Part shown: positions 1 to 11,816 of the stretch, one piece after another
Layout: every line of letters starts with the position of its first letter
How positions within the stretch are numbered: the stretch's first letter is position 1
Source: Baylisascaris procyonis
Taxonomy: Eukaryota; Nematoda; Chromadorea; Rhabditida; Ascarididae
Assembly: GCA_037389465.1 (NCBI GenBank)
Contig: JAZARR010000172.1
Location: forward strand, 5,619,501 to 5,683,500
Direction: 5' to 3'
Length of the DNA stretch: 64,000 nucleotides
Notes under the pieces: generated by a model
What the model saw: the letters and a program-made list of their open reading frames with translations, nothing else
What the model was told of the DNA's origin: nothing
Database searches by the model: none
Translations under genes and position numbers: made by a program

Positions 1-839
1 GGTTTTTATTTATATTTTTTATTTTGATCTTCGGTTACAAAGGTCAACATTGCGTGATCAAAAAGAAAACGAGATGGTAGGAGAATTAGACATTTCAAAT
101 ACAAAACACAACTGCAGCAGTTATAGTAATACAAAAATAGCAGAAATATTAAAATACAAAAAGTGGACCCTTTTGGCGAATGCATCTAAATGACCACTAA
201 GTGACCATCATAATGAGATCAACTCGATGTAATCATATCTTGATATGTCGAAATATACCGAGTGGGAAAATCATTCTTCATAAGCATATTCAACATTCAA
301 TAATTCACTGATGATCAAGTTTGATAAAATGACCACAGACATCAATAGTAATCAATTTGAAAATGAAAATATCAACATGAATGATATAAAGATTTAAAGT
401 GAGTCCAATAGCGCATAAAAGATTTTCGTCAATCTCGATCGCTATTAAATTATCTTCTCATCACTATCAAATATTTCTCCACCTCTATTAGACTGTAGAA
501 CAAGTTGTAGAATAAAATTTTGATATTCATACATCAATTGCTTCTGGTTATAGTTTGCCAACATCATCACACTTGAAGTTTCCCGCATTTTCCGACATTC
601 AAAGGCATACAACATGACATCGAATTAAACAATTTATACAGGAAACACAAATCGAGTAAAGAACATATGAGCAACAAAGTGCAAAAATGTTTGCGATGAC
701 GAAATATGGCTATCGGAATGAAGCGTTGGGTGTTCTTCGACAAGGACAACGTTAGGAGAGAATTTAGCTCTATAGTGATGAAATGTTCGACAATTATTGA
801 TAAATATACCGCAATAAATTTAAGGTCTATAAACCAGGA

Positions 840-861
840 TATATGTATATATATATATATA
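840..861. repeat. short (AT)n microsatellite
   Basis: A simple TA-dinucleotide run in intergenic sequence, read directly from the sequence. Confidence 0.85.
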
Positions 862-3041
862 CAACGTAAGGTGGAGATTCGATTTAGTTATTACAGCGTG
901 ATATTATTAGAGGTGTTAATCAGGTATTATATAATTTAAAAGCAAATGGAAATTTTGCTGGTGGCATTATTCATTACTATTCGCTAATGGGACTTCTAGA
1001 ATCCCAAAATCGAAAACTGTATTGCCAAGCAAAATTTTTTGCACTGAATAACAAACTTGTATTAATGAATTTCATTGATTATCGCAAAATGAGTCACATA
1101 GCTTTCCTTCTTAATTATAGATACCAACAAGATGAAGAGATTATCTACTAACTATTTAAGAAAGTAAACAAGTAGACTTAAAAATGAACTACATTATGAA
1201 GTAAAGCCGACACATCTATGGGGACAGAAGCATTGAAAATTAAGGAACACCTTGAGTTCAACTCTCAGGATAACACCTCAGCTTATCACAAAGAAGGTAT
1301 ATTAAATCTGCGAATGAAATTAAATTACAGGTGGCGCGGGGAGGGGGACTTCTGCACGATGATTTCTCTAAAAGATGGGAGTGAATTCGAAACAAAATTG
1401 AATTAAATGAAAGATTTTGTAAAAAAAGGATTCTCAAAGAGTGGAAAAATTTGAGAAAAAATGAACTTGAAAAGCATTACGCGTACTTCAAGCAAACGAA
1501 TGAATTCGAAAAGGAGACATGTTTGGACGGGCTACATTGGCGGTTACAGTATATTTGGTATGAATATTTACAGTAAATTAGGTATGAATATTTCAAACAT
1601 AAAAGAAAGAAAACACTGATTACATCGAAATGAACAAAAAAATTTTTGACAAATATAAAACAATCTCAACATAACTGATGAATAGAAAATAAATCGATAG
1701 AGTAAAGAGTGCATGAATGAATCGCTCCAACTAATCTTATCACAATGACCTATTTGCCAACGTCACTGCTATCACTCACCTCTATGACTGAAATCAAAAC
1801 GAAAGCAATATATACACCTACCTAAGAGAACCTGAAAGATATCAATACAGGTAAACTGTTGGGAATATTGGTGCTTTTTGTAAACTTTGGAGATGCTGAA
1901 ACTGTTATGTCCACACACGCGTCTGTACGCATGTTTGTACCCATATTTATATTGTCTGTACGGATGTTCATGCCCACAAATATGCGTGCCTGCATGGATT
2001 TTTGAACTGAAAAAAAAAAATTCATATATCTGACCGTTCTATCCCGTCTCAAAGAATGAGCAGAAAGCCTATAATGACGAGATTTAATTGGCATAATTTA
2101 TTTCTGGATCATCTTTCCAGAAAGGTCAATGAATCGAATCACCCACTCCGACCCCCTAAGAATCCTTAAAATCCCCAGTTCGATTTTCTTTGCATGAACT
2201 TTTTCAAGACTGGGGAAGTTACTTTAAAAAAATGCTGCGAGATCGGTAATATCTAAAGGAAATTAAAAGGGCTATCAGTCTGAAATAGACCTATACTTTG
2301 TAAGAAGCCTTTTGTATTTGCGATTTATGATTGAAACAATTACTCAAATATAGCAAGCATTGCAGATATGAAAAGGAACAGCAATGAACAGCTTTAGAGG
2401 ACAAAACCGATTATCTGTACATCCTGCAACGAACTATGGTGGTAGCAACTCTTTTGTCTGCGCTGTAAAGTGTCCTCAAGTCCAATCCAACTATGTGGCA
2501 CATACTAAAATAGAAGAGAGTAGGCGAGGGGGATGAGATAGGGGTGGTTGCTATGATACCCTTATAAAACACTGCGAAATGATGGTGGTATATCATTATA
2601 AACGAAGCATCAAGCTTAATTGCTCAGCAAAGAACACTCTGCTCACCGATCACAACAACGAACGATTAGACACATACTCAACTAGTGCAATAATGCTCTC
2701 CAATGCAAACTTCATATAAACCCTTAATTATTCCAGAGAGAGCAAAAAATTTGACAACGAAGAGTACAAAGATTACGCTCAAAGCAAGTTTTGTATGGCA
2801 TATTCATGCATTCATCTTGAGGACTACAAAAGGAAAATGTCATCGGCGATGCCGTCGTTGATGGCATAATAATCAAAACTGGGAAAAGTTACCTCTAGCA
2901 CCCGATTTCGATCCTCTCAATTTTGTACTTGGAATTCTCACTACACGTAATCTGCATTCAGAATTTACCAAAAAAATTTTTTAATCACGCATATTTCAAT
3001 TATAGAACACATATATTTTAACTTGTGCAACTTATATATTG

Positions 3042-3044
<3 letters not shown>

Positions 3045-3096
<52 letters not shown>
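3045..3096. repeat. (AT)n microsatellite
   Basis: About 26 uninterrupted TA dinucleotides. A roughly 16-nt G homopolymer follows 170 bp downstream, so this area is likely to vary between individuals and to be hard to sequence. Confidence 0.95.
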
Positions 3097-3099
<3 letters not shown>

Positions 3100-4302
3100 A
3101 AAATTTTTGGTATTTGTAGAGGAATGATCTCTCCTACATTTACCAATATTTGTTGAGTCCATTTTAAGGAACATGATTGCTAAATCTACCACAACTCTTT
3201 TTTGGGTCATTCAACGATCGATATGTGCAAACATCGATAGAGAAACAGCGAACAGGTGAGAGGGGGGGGGGGGGGGGTTAATTATTTCTGCGAAAAAATT
3301 CAGGCGATAAGCGAAGAATACAAATTAAGTAAGGGCGCAGGCGATTCTATGCGCTTTTGCAGATTTGCATTTGCAATGAGCCTTATATCAATGTGGCATT
3401 TACGGCTACATGTAAATATACGTTTCCGTCCAGAAGTTAGAATTAGGAAATTACTGAAGCTAGAAACATTGAAATTTTCAGACCATAGTCTATATTCTAG
3501 CATGACATATATTAATAATATTAGGCTGACTCGTCCAATGTGAAAGAAGTTGTAATCATTTAAATATCTAAAAATTTGCATATACTATGCAAGCAGTCAC
3601 ATCTTCATTTTATGCTATTCGAAACACATAAAAAAATCGTCATTACTGCATAATTTTTATCGTTTGTTAATAATACGGAAAACTAATTGTTGTGATGAGG
3701 GGGATTCCAAAAGTATAAATAGTATCAGATCCTTTGGCATTCTTCTTCACTCTTTGATATAAAATTGATTTTCGCGCATAAACAAATTCACCTTTTTCCC
3801 TATTCACTATTAATCTGAATACATCCATATCATAGTCGGGAAGTTTGAAAGCAACGAATCTATACTTCTTCAAAAGAAATTAAAAAAAAAAAGAAGTCTT
3901 AGTAACGGAAGGATCCCTCTCCGATAGACTAGAAATAAGGAAGACACAAAAATGATGAAATGAACGAATTATTGATAAAAATCAATGAGACATTTGATCA
4001 AATTTAAGAAGACAACTTCCTTTCATATTAACGGGAGATGATGAAATTTCAGTCAGAGAAAAATATATGCAATCGATTCATGCGATTGCCTCATCAATGT
4101 GCATTGCACATTCACGATTGCATTTCTACATTCTGTACAATGAGTAATGTGGACGGTGCGACACGTTCACTCCAAACATTCAAATCACCTCTCTATAACC
4201 TTGGATTAACCTTAAATTGGTATACACGTGACTAATAAGGTCCTAAAGAACTAAATTATTTCTGCACAAGATTTCGGAGGCTACCGAGCGCACATACAAT
4301 TG

Positions 4303-4327
4303 TGTATATATATATATATATATATAT
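4303..4327. repeat. short (AT)n microsatellite
   Basis: A TA-dinucleotide run of about 12 units in intergenic sequence. Confidence 0.85.
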
Positions 4328-6661
4328 GAAATTAGTATAGATAAAAAAGAATTGTCAATGTTGACAAACAAACCCTACATAGAAATAATACTATCGAAAT
4401 ACAAAATTATAAGTGAGTAACTTAATTACTATATAAGGAGGTTCAGCTCTAAGCATATTTTGCATCATCGACAATGATAGCAGAAAATCATTGCTGGAGC
4501 ATAATTCATTTCATGTTGATAGATATGAACGATTATCCTGATCGCCGATTGCTGAACAATCAACTGTAAAAGCCAACACGGAAATTTCAGCTCTCACATC
4601 ACTTTGCAAACTCAACGGGATTCGTGTTAAGGTTTAAAAAAAGCTATAAGATAGGCATAAATGTTCAATTATTCTATAAAATTCAAATTCGTCAAAAAAT
4701 ATAGATTCTCGTTAGATAAATACGCTTCTTCGATGCGTAGATAGCTATGCACTGATTAAACGTTATTTATTCATTCATTATTATGCATCTATAAAATTTA
4801 CATAGATGCATCACTTTTTGAATAATATTTTGCACTAGAAATGAGCTCAATAAGCAAATGATATCGAAATGAAATTAAACGTAAAGAAAACAATAGATTT
4901 TCGATAATAAATTCAATGGAATTTTATACCGGCTAGTATGATCTACGTGAGGCATACCTAAAAATGAATTGTTAATGCGCATGCAATTAGTCAACATAAG
5001 ACAACATATTCCCCCTCCCACCCCTTCAGCTTGAAGGCATCAAACGCAAATTCGCTGTCGTCTCAGCTTAGTTACCTAAACCGCACATGTTTTACCTTGG
5101 GGGGAAGACGGAGGGAATGCGAACGTGACCTCAAACACTTTCGCGTCTGAACCTCAACAGTCCATTAGGTAGGAGGTGGCGCTGCATGAGTTCGAAGTCT
5201 CATGTGCGGGAAAGTATCGTCGTTTTAGCTTCTCCATGTTGCACGCCTCCGACTAACCTTAAAATGCACTATGAAAGCTTTTCTCACCGAACTAGAGATG
5301 CTCTTAATTCTATGGCTTCAGCATACATCCGCTCATTTCTTTTAGAAACTTCTTCCGCATAGATCAAACGCTTGTTTTTAAGTTAGCATTTCTTCCAGCA
5401 TTTTTCTTATCTCATCTCCAATGAAAAAAAGCAATGCTGCGATATCGGCATCTCCATATCACTAATAATACTATAAATACGGAAAAATTATGAAAGAGTA
5501 GTATGAAATTAGAAAATAATTCAGAAAGTGTTCATTATGTTCACTATTCGATGACAAAATAAATATGAGGTCGGTGTGCGACAATCGAATTTTCACCTAG
5601 AATTTCTGCGCAACTCAGGATCTATATTAATCTTCATAAACAAGTGTCATATCTGCTAGTATAATTCTTGTTCAACGACAACCTAAACTTATCGTGGCTA
5701 TCATTTAATAGAAAACAATTGACATATAAGTTTTGAAAGTTTAGTGGCCACAGCTCATCTCACATCACAACAAAGTATGAAAACGATGCGAAATTCTATT
5801 CACTAAAAGATCGGTAGCGAGGAAAATATTCCCTCTGTTCGTTCACAACAAACAAGAGTGAAATTCTCGCACTCTCTATATTTACACATAAGAATCGATA
5901 GGAATGAGTCTAGGCGAATGGTTACCACCTTGCGCGATCAACCTCAGGAAAGACAACCTGACAGCCATGGGGGGCGTGTCATCGACAAATACACACGCTT
6001 TCTCGGTCAACAGGCACGGTCACTCAGGACAACGCAATGACGTTTTTATTATTGAATGAAGAGTCAACGGAACTCTTGCTATAGTATTGAAGCCTCATCT
6101 AGAGAGATTTCACAGTTGCTGTACAATGCTGCTTACATTGAGGACAACTCAACTAGAAATTTATTGAAACTTTGGTGAGGTACGTTGAGAAATAAACAGA
6201 GCAAAAAAGAACTTGTATTTCATATACCTAGAAATTTTCGCTTTCTTATATCCTCTCTTCTAAACTTATCAGTAAACGTTTCAATTTTGAGATACCGATG
6301 TCGAAGAAATATAGAAACAGATGTTTATAATGCTATAACTACTAGTATTCGATAGGGCGCTGGGACTTCACTAGGAAGTGCTAAGTTAAATCGCTAGCAG
6401 GCAATCTCCTACTACCGCAGCTGACATTTTATTCGTCTTTAAGAAAGAGAAAAGCGCCAATCGTTGGTCATGCTTTCTGAAATCGAAGAATCTACTGCCT
6501 ATACTGGTTAAGATCGCATCATAGCCAACAATGGAACGGTCTACAAAGTCTTCAGTGAACTTGACTTCGATGTAATTCCTAAAGAAGCATTCCTTATAAG
6601 TTTGCAAAACGAGGAATGATATCATCAAACATCAATCTGAAATGTTGATAATGCTATAAGT

Positions 6662-6698
6662 TGCTTCTCATCTATCAAGCTTTGATAGATGAGGAGCA
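6662..6698. repeat. 17-bp hairpin, part repeated at 7163
   Basis: The arms at 6662-6678 and 6682-6698 pair over 17 bp with one G-T wobble and a 3-nt loop. A 16-nt piece of the hairpin (AAGCTTTGATAGATGA) recurs in the same orientation at 7163-7178. This could be a remnant of a small inverted-repeat element, or a hairpin RNA. Confidence 0.55.
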
Positions 6699-7825
6699 TT
6701 TTTTTGATGACTTAATTATATGAGGAAAGACGACCTAATCTAAAAATGCCTGTGCAGGAAACAAGATGCTGCCGAATGGTACCGAAGGTGAAGTGATTGG
6801 AGAAAGCCGCTGGCGTTCACATAAGAAAATAGTTTTCATAAGTCTCTTGCAGGGGCCAGCCGACCGGCCGGGAACTTCGGTGTGGATGCGCAGCATCGTG
6901 AATATGTCCTCAAAACAAAAAGATCGTTGTAGATGAGCCTACTCTATTCCAAAGCCAGATTGCACTCCATCGAAATTTTTGACTTTGTTTCAAAGCATGT
7001 GGTGTTTCCGGCATCGAAAATTTTGCTACCTGCTACAAAGCTAGTCAATAAAACGCGCTTAAGAAAAGTACTTAAGAACCTCATAACAAATTCTATTTGC
7101 CGAACACAACAAACAAGAAAACTACGATGAAATCTACTGATTTATTTCTACAATAGAGGAAGAAGCTTTGATAGATGACAAGACCTGAATTTGCAGAAGT
7201 TCCTACATTTCACTTTTCTTACTTTATTTGTTTATTTACACTGTTATTTACTTTCACACTCAATTTTTTATGACTCGTTTATCAATCATAGTATAAAGCT
7301 ATAAAAGTAATTTATCACTTGACGCTAGTGGACATCTCATGAAGACATAAATCAGATTGGATGTATTCGATTACGATTGCACAGATGGTGAGTTTGGATG
7401 GGATTAAAACTTGGAAAAAGAAAGTGTGACTGACGAGGGGATCTCGTTTGGAACGGATCGACTTCTTTCAAAAATGCCTTGATCATGAAGCGTATCATTC
7501 GATGTTTCTTTCTATTTTTGCGTTTCTCCATCAGGAAAGTAATCTCTTCTTGTTCCACTGATACAAGGAAAACGTTGGCATTTTTCGACATCGAAATTTT
7601 TTTCGGGAACGATAAAAGTGAAGATTCCGATAGCAGCAAATAATTCCATACAAATTCACTTAGTGCAGCGCATCGACAGCAATGGATTCAGTTAACGCTT
7701 ACATATATACTTATCAACGGAATATGGAAACAGATCGTACAAATTTACATGCAAAGAAAGCCATCAAAATTAAGTTAAAAAGAAGTAAATGCAAACATCG
7801 CATTCCGCGATCCACCGACCTCCGT

Positions 7826-7877
7826 AGTAACGTGGTGCATACAATGAATGACAATTCGTTGTATGCACCACGTTACT
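7826..7877. repeat. perfect 19-bp inverted repeat, 14-nt loop
   Basis: The arm at 7826-7844 (AGTAACGTGGTGCATACAA) is exactly complementary to 7859-7877, with 14 nt between. Nineteen perfect base pairs at this spacing are unlikely by chance. The repeat lies inside a 133-codon plus-strand open frame at 7682-8083 that otherwise has no recognisable features. It may be a foldback-element remnant or a small-RNA hairpin. Confidence 0.75.
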
Positions 7878-8184
7878 CCCATGCAATTGCCTCACAGCTA
7901 GCGCGTCTCATTTATTGCAATCTTTGCACAGAAATATCCCTTGAAGCGTTCTTCAATGCTAAGATCATTTCGAATCGAATTGACTCACCATTTCTGGTTC
8001 GCCTTTTGTATATCAAAAGAAAAAAGGCTAAGATAAAAAAAAAACAGAAATACAGAAATCGATTGGCCCAACGATTCGAGTGAATTTCAATATTAGTTGA
8101 CGGTAAATATTGGTTAACATTATCTATGCAAACTGAAATGAACTGTCAAGTTCCTAATTTACGCAGGATTTTAGATTAAGCTTA

Positions 8185-8218
8185 ACAATATGGAGACGCA
8201 AAACCGTCTCCATATTGT
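8185..8218. repeat. perfect 14-bp inverted repeat, 6-nt loop
   Basis: The arms at 8185-8198 (ACAATATGGAGACG) and 8205-8218 are exact reverse complements, separated by six bases. A short A-rich stretch follows. In a eukaryote this is not evidence of a terminator; it may be a mobile-element remnant. Confidence 0.65.
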
Positions 8219-10195
8219 AAAAGAAGCGCCTAATTTAGATCACTTCTTCGTGCATTTTTGGGACGAACAATATTTGAAGCATTATAGTTCTTCTCATACA
8301 AAAATGTAATATCTAGTTACAGATATTGCAATTAAATTAATTGCAATTAGATTAATTCATAACGATCCTTTTATAAGGGAATTTATAGCTGATTTGAACA
8401 ATTAAAGTATGGATAGGTTACTGCAAATATTTTATCATTTTTTGACAACTGATGCAAGTGGTTGATCTCCCATGCAAAACCTTCTTAAGTTTAGTTCATG
8501 CTAGCTCCGCTTTTACTCTTCAACACGTGTGAGCTCTTTTTCATCCGTTGGATATAACAAAATGACCTAAGAGAATATAATACAGCGAATTTAAGCATTG
8601 CATTGCACCAGAAACATTCTACTCTTACCTAAGGCCGACTGTGTTATCTATCATTACCATGGCCGCATGTTCACACATACATTGCTCAATATGCAAAATG
8701 ACGCCTTCATGTAGCAGAAGATACTGAACGGTCGTTTTCTTGTAGAAGGCTTAAGCGTAAGAAGAAGCATAAGGTGAAACCTTGTGCATTACCATAATGT
8801 TGAGGCATTTAATGATTGGCCAACAATGCAATTGCAGTTTGTACCAGCTTCCATTCCATAAGCAAACCCACTTAACGTATCATATATGGTATCGTTAAAA
8901 CCAGGCCATAAATCTGTGGCATACCAACCACAGTTAACTCTTCACTCCTTTCAGCCCTGATTAGGCGGTACAATCGATTAGTACCCTACTTGATCGCATT
9001 TTTATGGGAATGACCACTATTATGTAGCTGATACCTTTTCTGTAACGCGGTGTATAGGCTGGAGGCATTATTAATACTTCCAGTAGCTTCACCTTAGCAT
9101 TTTCAACGCTCCTTCCACTCGACAAGAAGAGACAAGCAGAAATCAATGTGCAAACGAAAAAAAAAGATGGGCAAGCAGGCTATAAAGATATGTAATCAGG
9201 CCATTGAAAGTTAAATTTACTGCACTCTCATTTTGTTATGGAACGGTTCTAAAAATTTTTGCAGGTGAAGCACAAAGCGGCACAATGATAAGACGAACGT
9301 TTTCGTCGCTTTTTGTAGATTTCAAATATGTTCGAAATGGGTCGAAATTAAAAACGATTAGTGACTGGAATTGAAAAATTTCTCATTCATAATTACATTT
9401 CAAAAAAAAATTATGCAAATAAAGCGCACTAGTTATTTTCAACAAAATAAAAACAAATATGCACGCGGCGTACCATTTTAATTACATGGAGTATACAATT
9501 TGCACAATCAAGTTCATTATCACCAAATGAATAGGTCGATCTCAGGTGTATTGAGATGAAGTTGGCGACTGAGATGAATATCACAATATTTGTTCAGTGT
9601 ATATGCAAATGGTCGGCCAGTTCGTGATGTTTTTGTACCATATCCTTGATCATAAGGCCAAGTAAACTCATCTTTTCTAAATAATTAGCATGTTTAATAT
9701 CATACTGTAGAGTATCAAATGACGTTAGTCGCAAGGTTATCACTAAACAATTAGAAATGAAGAAGAAAATCCATGCCCAAGTTGAATGATACCCTTCTAT
9801 AACAGCAGAAAAAGCATTTAATGCAATACTAGGATTGACGAAAAAGAAGCAACCTATAACACAATATTAAAAATCGCTTACATACTTTATAAGTTAAAAA
9901 TTTACATTGCTATCAAACATTAATCGACGCTTTTAGATCCCCCAAAATACGTCTTACAAGAGAAACGAAAATGTATTTAATTAGATGTACATGTATGCTT
10001 TTGTTGGATCAAGGCTAAAAGCTGTTATGTACTCATGAGGTTCGATCCTCAGGCTGAAATTTCGATGCGATGCGTCATCGAAACAGTGCTAAGCATCTCA
10101 TACACATTTTCACACCAATGTTTTCGAAAAAAAAAACAACTTTCTAAAGGAAAATAATAATAGTCGTAGGAAAGTGGTTGAGAAAAAACGATCTT

Positions 10196-10291
10196 TCTAT
10201 GGCTAAATTAAAGATGCAATCTATGGCTAAATTAAAGATGCAATCTATGGCTAAATTAAAGATGCAATCTATGGCTAAATTAAAGATGCAA
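10196..10291. repeat. 24-bp tandem repeat, 4 identical copies
   Basis: Four consecutive copies of a 24-bp unit starting TCTATGGCTAAATTAAAG, at 10196, 10220, 10244 and 10268, with no differences seen between copies. The array lies about 130 bp beyond the stop codon of the uridine-kinase-like gene, in or near its 3' flank. Because 24 is a multiple of three the unit could be read as eight residues, but no coding context supports that. Confidence 0.95.
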
Positions 10292-10418
10292 TATGTAAAA
10301 ATGCACATTTGTGTTTTGCTAAAATTTCTTCAGAAAAACACATAATTACTCTTGTAATTACTGCACTTAAGGAATGCCTCAAAGGATTAGTGTGTATTGT
10401 TTATTTATGAAGTAAAAA

Positions 10419-11729
10419 TTAACCTTGCGACATATCCGGTTCCGCAAAGAAGTGTGCATGATCTTTCCACTGTAGCGTTTGTTCATATGAAGGCTTTACC
10501 TGTGTGAAATATTGCTCCATTATTGCTTCGACATCATCATCTGGACCCTTCTTTGCTTTCTTTACTGAAATAAACAATGCCTCGAATTTCATAAATGTTA
10601 ACCTAAAGAGTTCATATTTGCCATATGCTACAAATAATACCATTAAAGGTTAAGTTGAAAATATATCCAAAACTCTCTCGCAACATAACAAAACATGGAG
10701 GATGTACTGCATATGTGAATAATAAAAAATATAAGCCAATATCCAACAATAAAAAAGATACTCAATGCGAAATATTCCTAGATCATAGATTAAGCTCCCG
10801 ATCGTATCATCATATCTGCTATATGACAGTTCTATTATTTTCGTCTGCTTCTATTCACGATCCCAAATTAAAGTAGCATTCAGCTGGTCGAGTTGTTTTT
10901 CGTTACCTGTTGCCTTAGCAAGCAAACTTTCATATTTATCACCAAGATTTCATCCATCGATCGACTAGTTAATCTGTCGATCAGCAAATAAATCCATCAT
11001 ATATAGTAAACTGCGGTCGGCCACTTACTTACTTATCATTCTCAACAGGTTTCCATCAGTGAAATGATAACGTTTATATGAGTGTGTACTAAAACCAACG
11101 AGAAGCGGAAATGTCGTTAAATCACCTTGGTACCTTGATTTTTTTCTACTTGCATTGTTGCCAATCGGATTCGCAAAGCAATTTAGAAATACCCAAGATG
11201 CTAATGAGTTTGTATCTATATCGACAGTAATCTGCAGACGAAGTACAATGAGAAGTGCTTGACCTAACAGTAATATGCTCATTATTAGCGTGAAGAACAA
11301 ATATAAAAAGACAATAAAATTACCAATCATAATGTTGGCATTATAGGTCATCAAAATTAGAGACCTATGAATGACATTTCTTTGGTCCTTGGTGAGTTTC
11401 ATTACTATTTATACCTCCCAAAATCGATAACCCATCCAAATTGGGCGGTCATTCCATCAAATTCTTTTCGGAGATAAGCAGCACCCTATAGAAATCCTCA
11501 ACTTTGGGCAGTTCATTGAAATCGCGGACTGCTTTGGTTTCATAGTTGGCATTATTTGATAAAAAAATTACTTATAAAAAAGGGGAATGGATTGGACGGA
11601 GGGATAGAACAACCCCCTCGGGCTTAGGAATTATGCGGCATATTATCTCCTTCAGGGCTAATAAAAGATCAAATAATATTTCATAGACAGTAAAGAAGAT
11701 TCTGAACACCTCAGGAACTGATCGGAACA

Positions 11730-11816
<87 letters not shown>

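Larger units (their letters stand above)
1..10418. other. gene-poor region, no supported gene
   Basis: I found no chain of exons with matching splice phases and no recognisable protein on either strand. Open frames are short (133 codons at most) and show no family motif. The stretch holds (AT)n runs, a G homopolymer at about 3264-3279, a somewhat GC-richer block at about 4990-5260, hairpins at 6662-6698, 7826-7877 and 8185-8218, and a 24-bp tandem repeat at 10196-10291. It lies downstream of the minus-strand uridine-kinase-like gene. Small, fast-evolving or non-coding genes could be hidden here. Confidence 0.6.

Noticed and set aside
3667..3873. 68-codon minus-strand open frame ending FGIPLITTISFPYY
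   Set aside because: It has plausible codon use but no recognised family and no splice partners.
7682..8083. 133-codon plus-strand open frame, the longest in the window
   Set aside because: It has no recognisable motif, is lysine-rich as expected from AT-rich DNA, contains a perfect 19-bp inverted repeat in the middle, and has no matching exon neighbours.
10040..10075. T-arm-like GAGGTTCGATCCTC suggesting a tRNA
   Set aside because: The loop is one base short, and no anticodon arm or acceptor stem can be formed around it.
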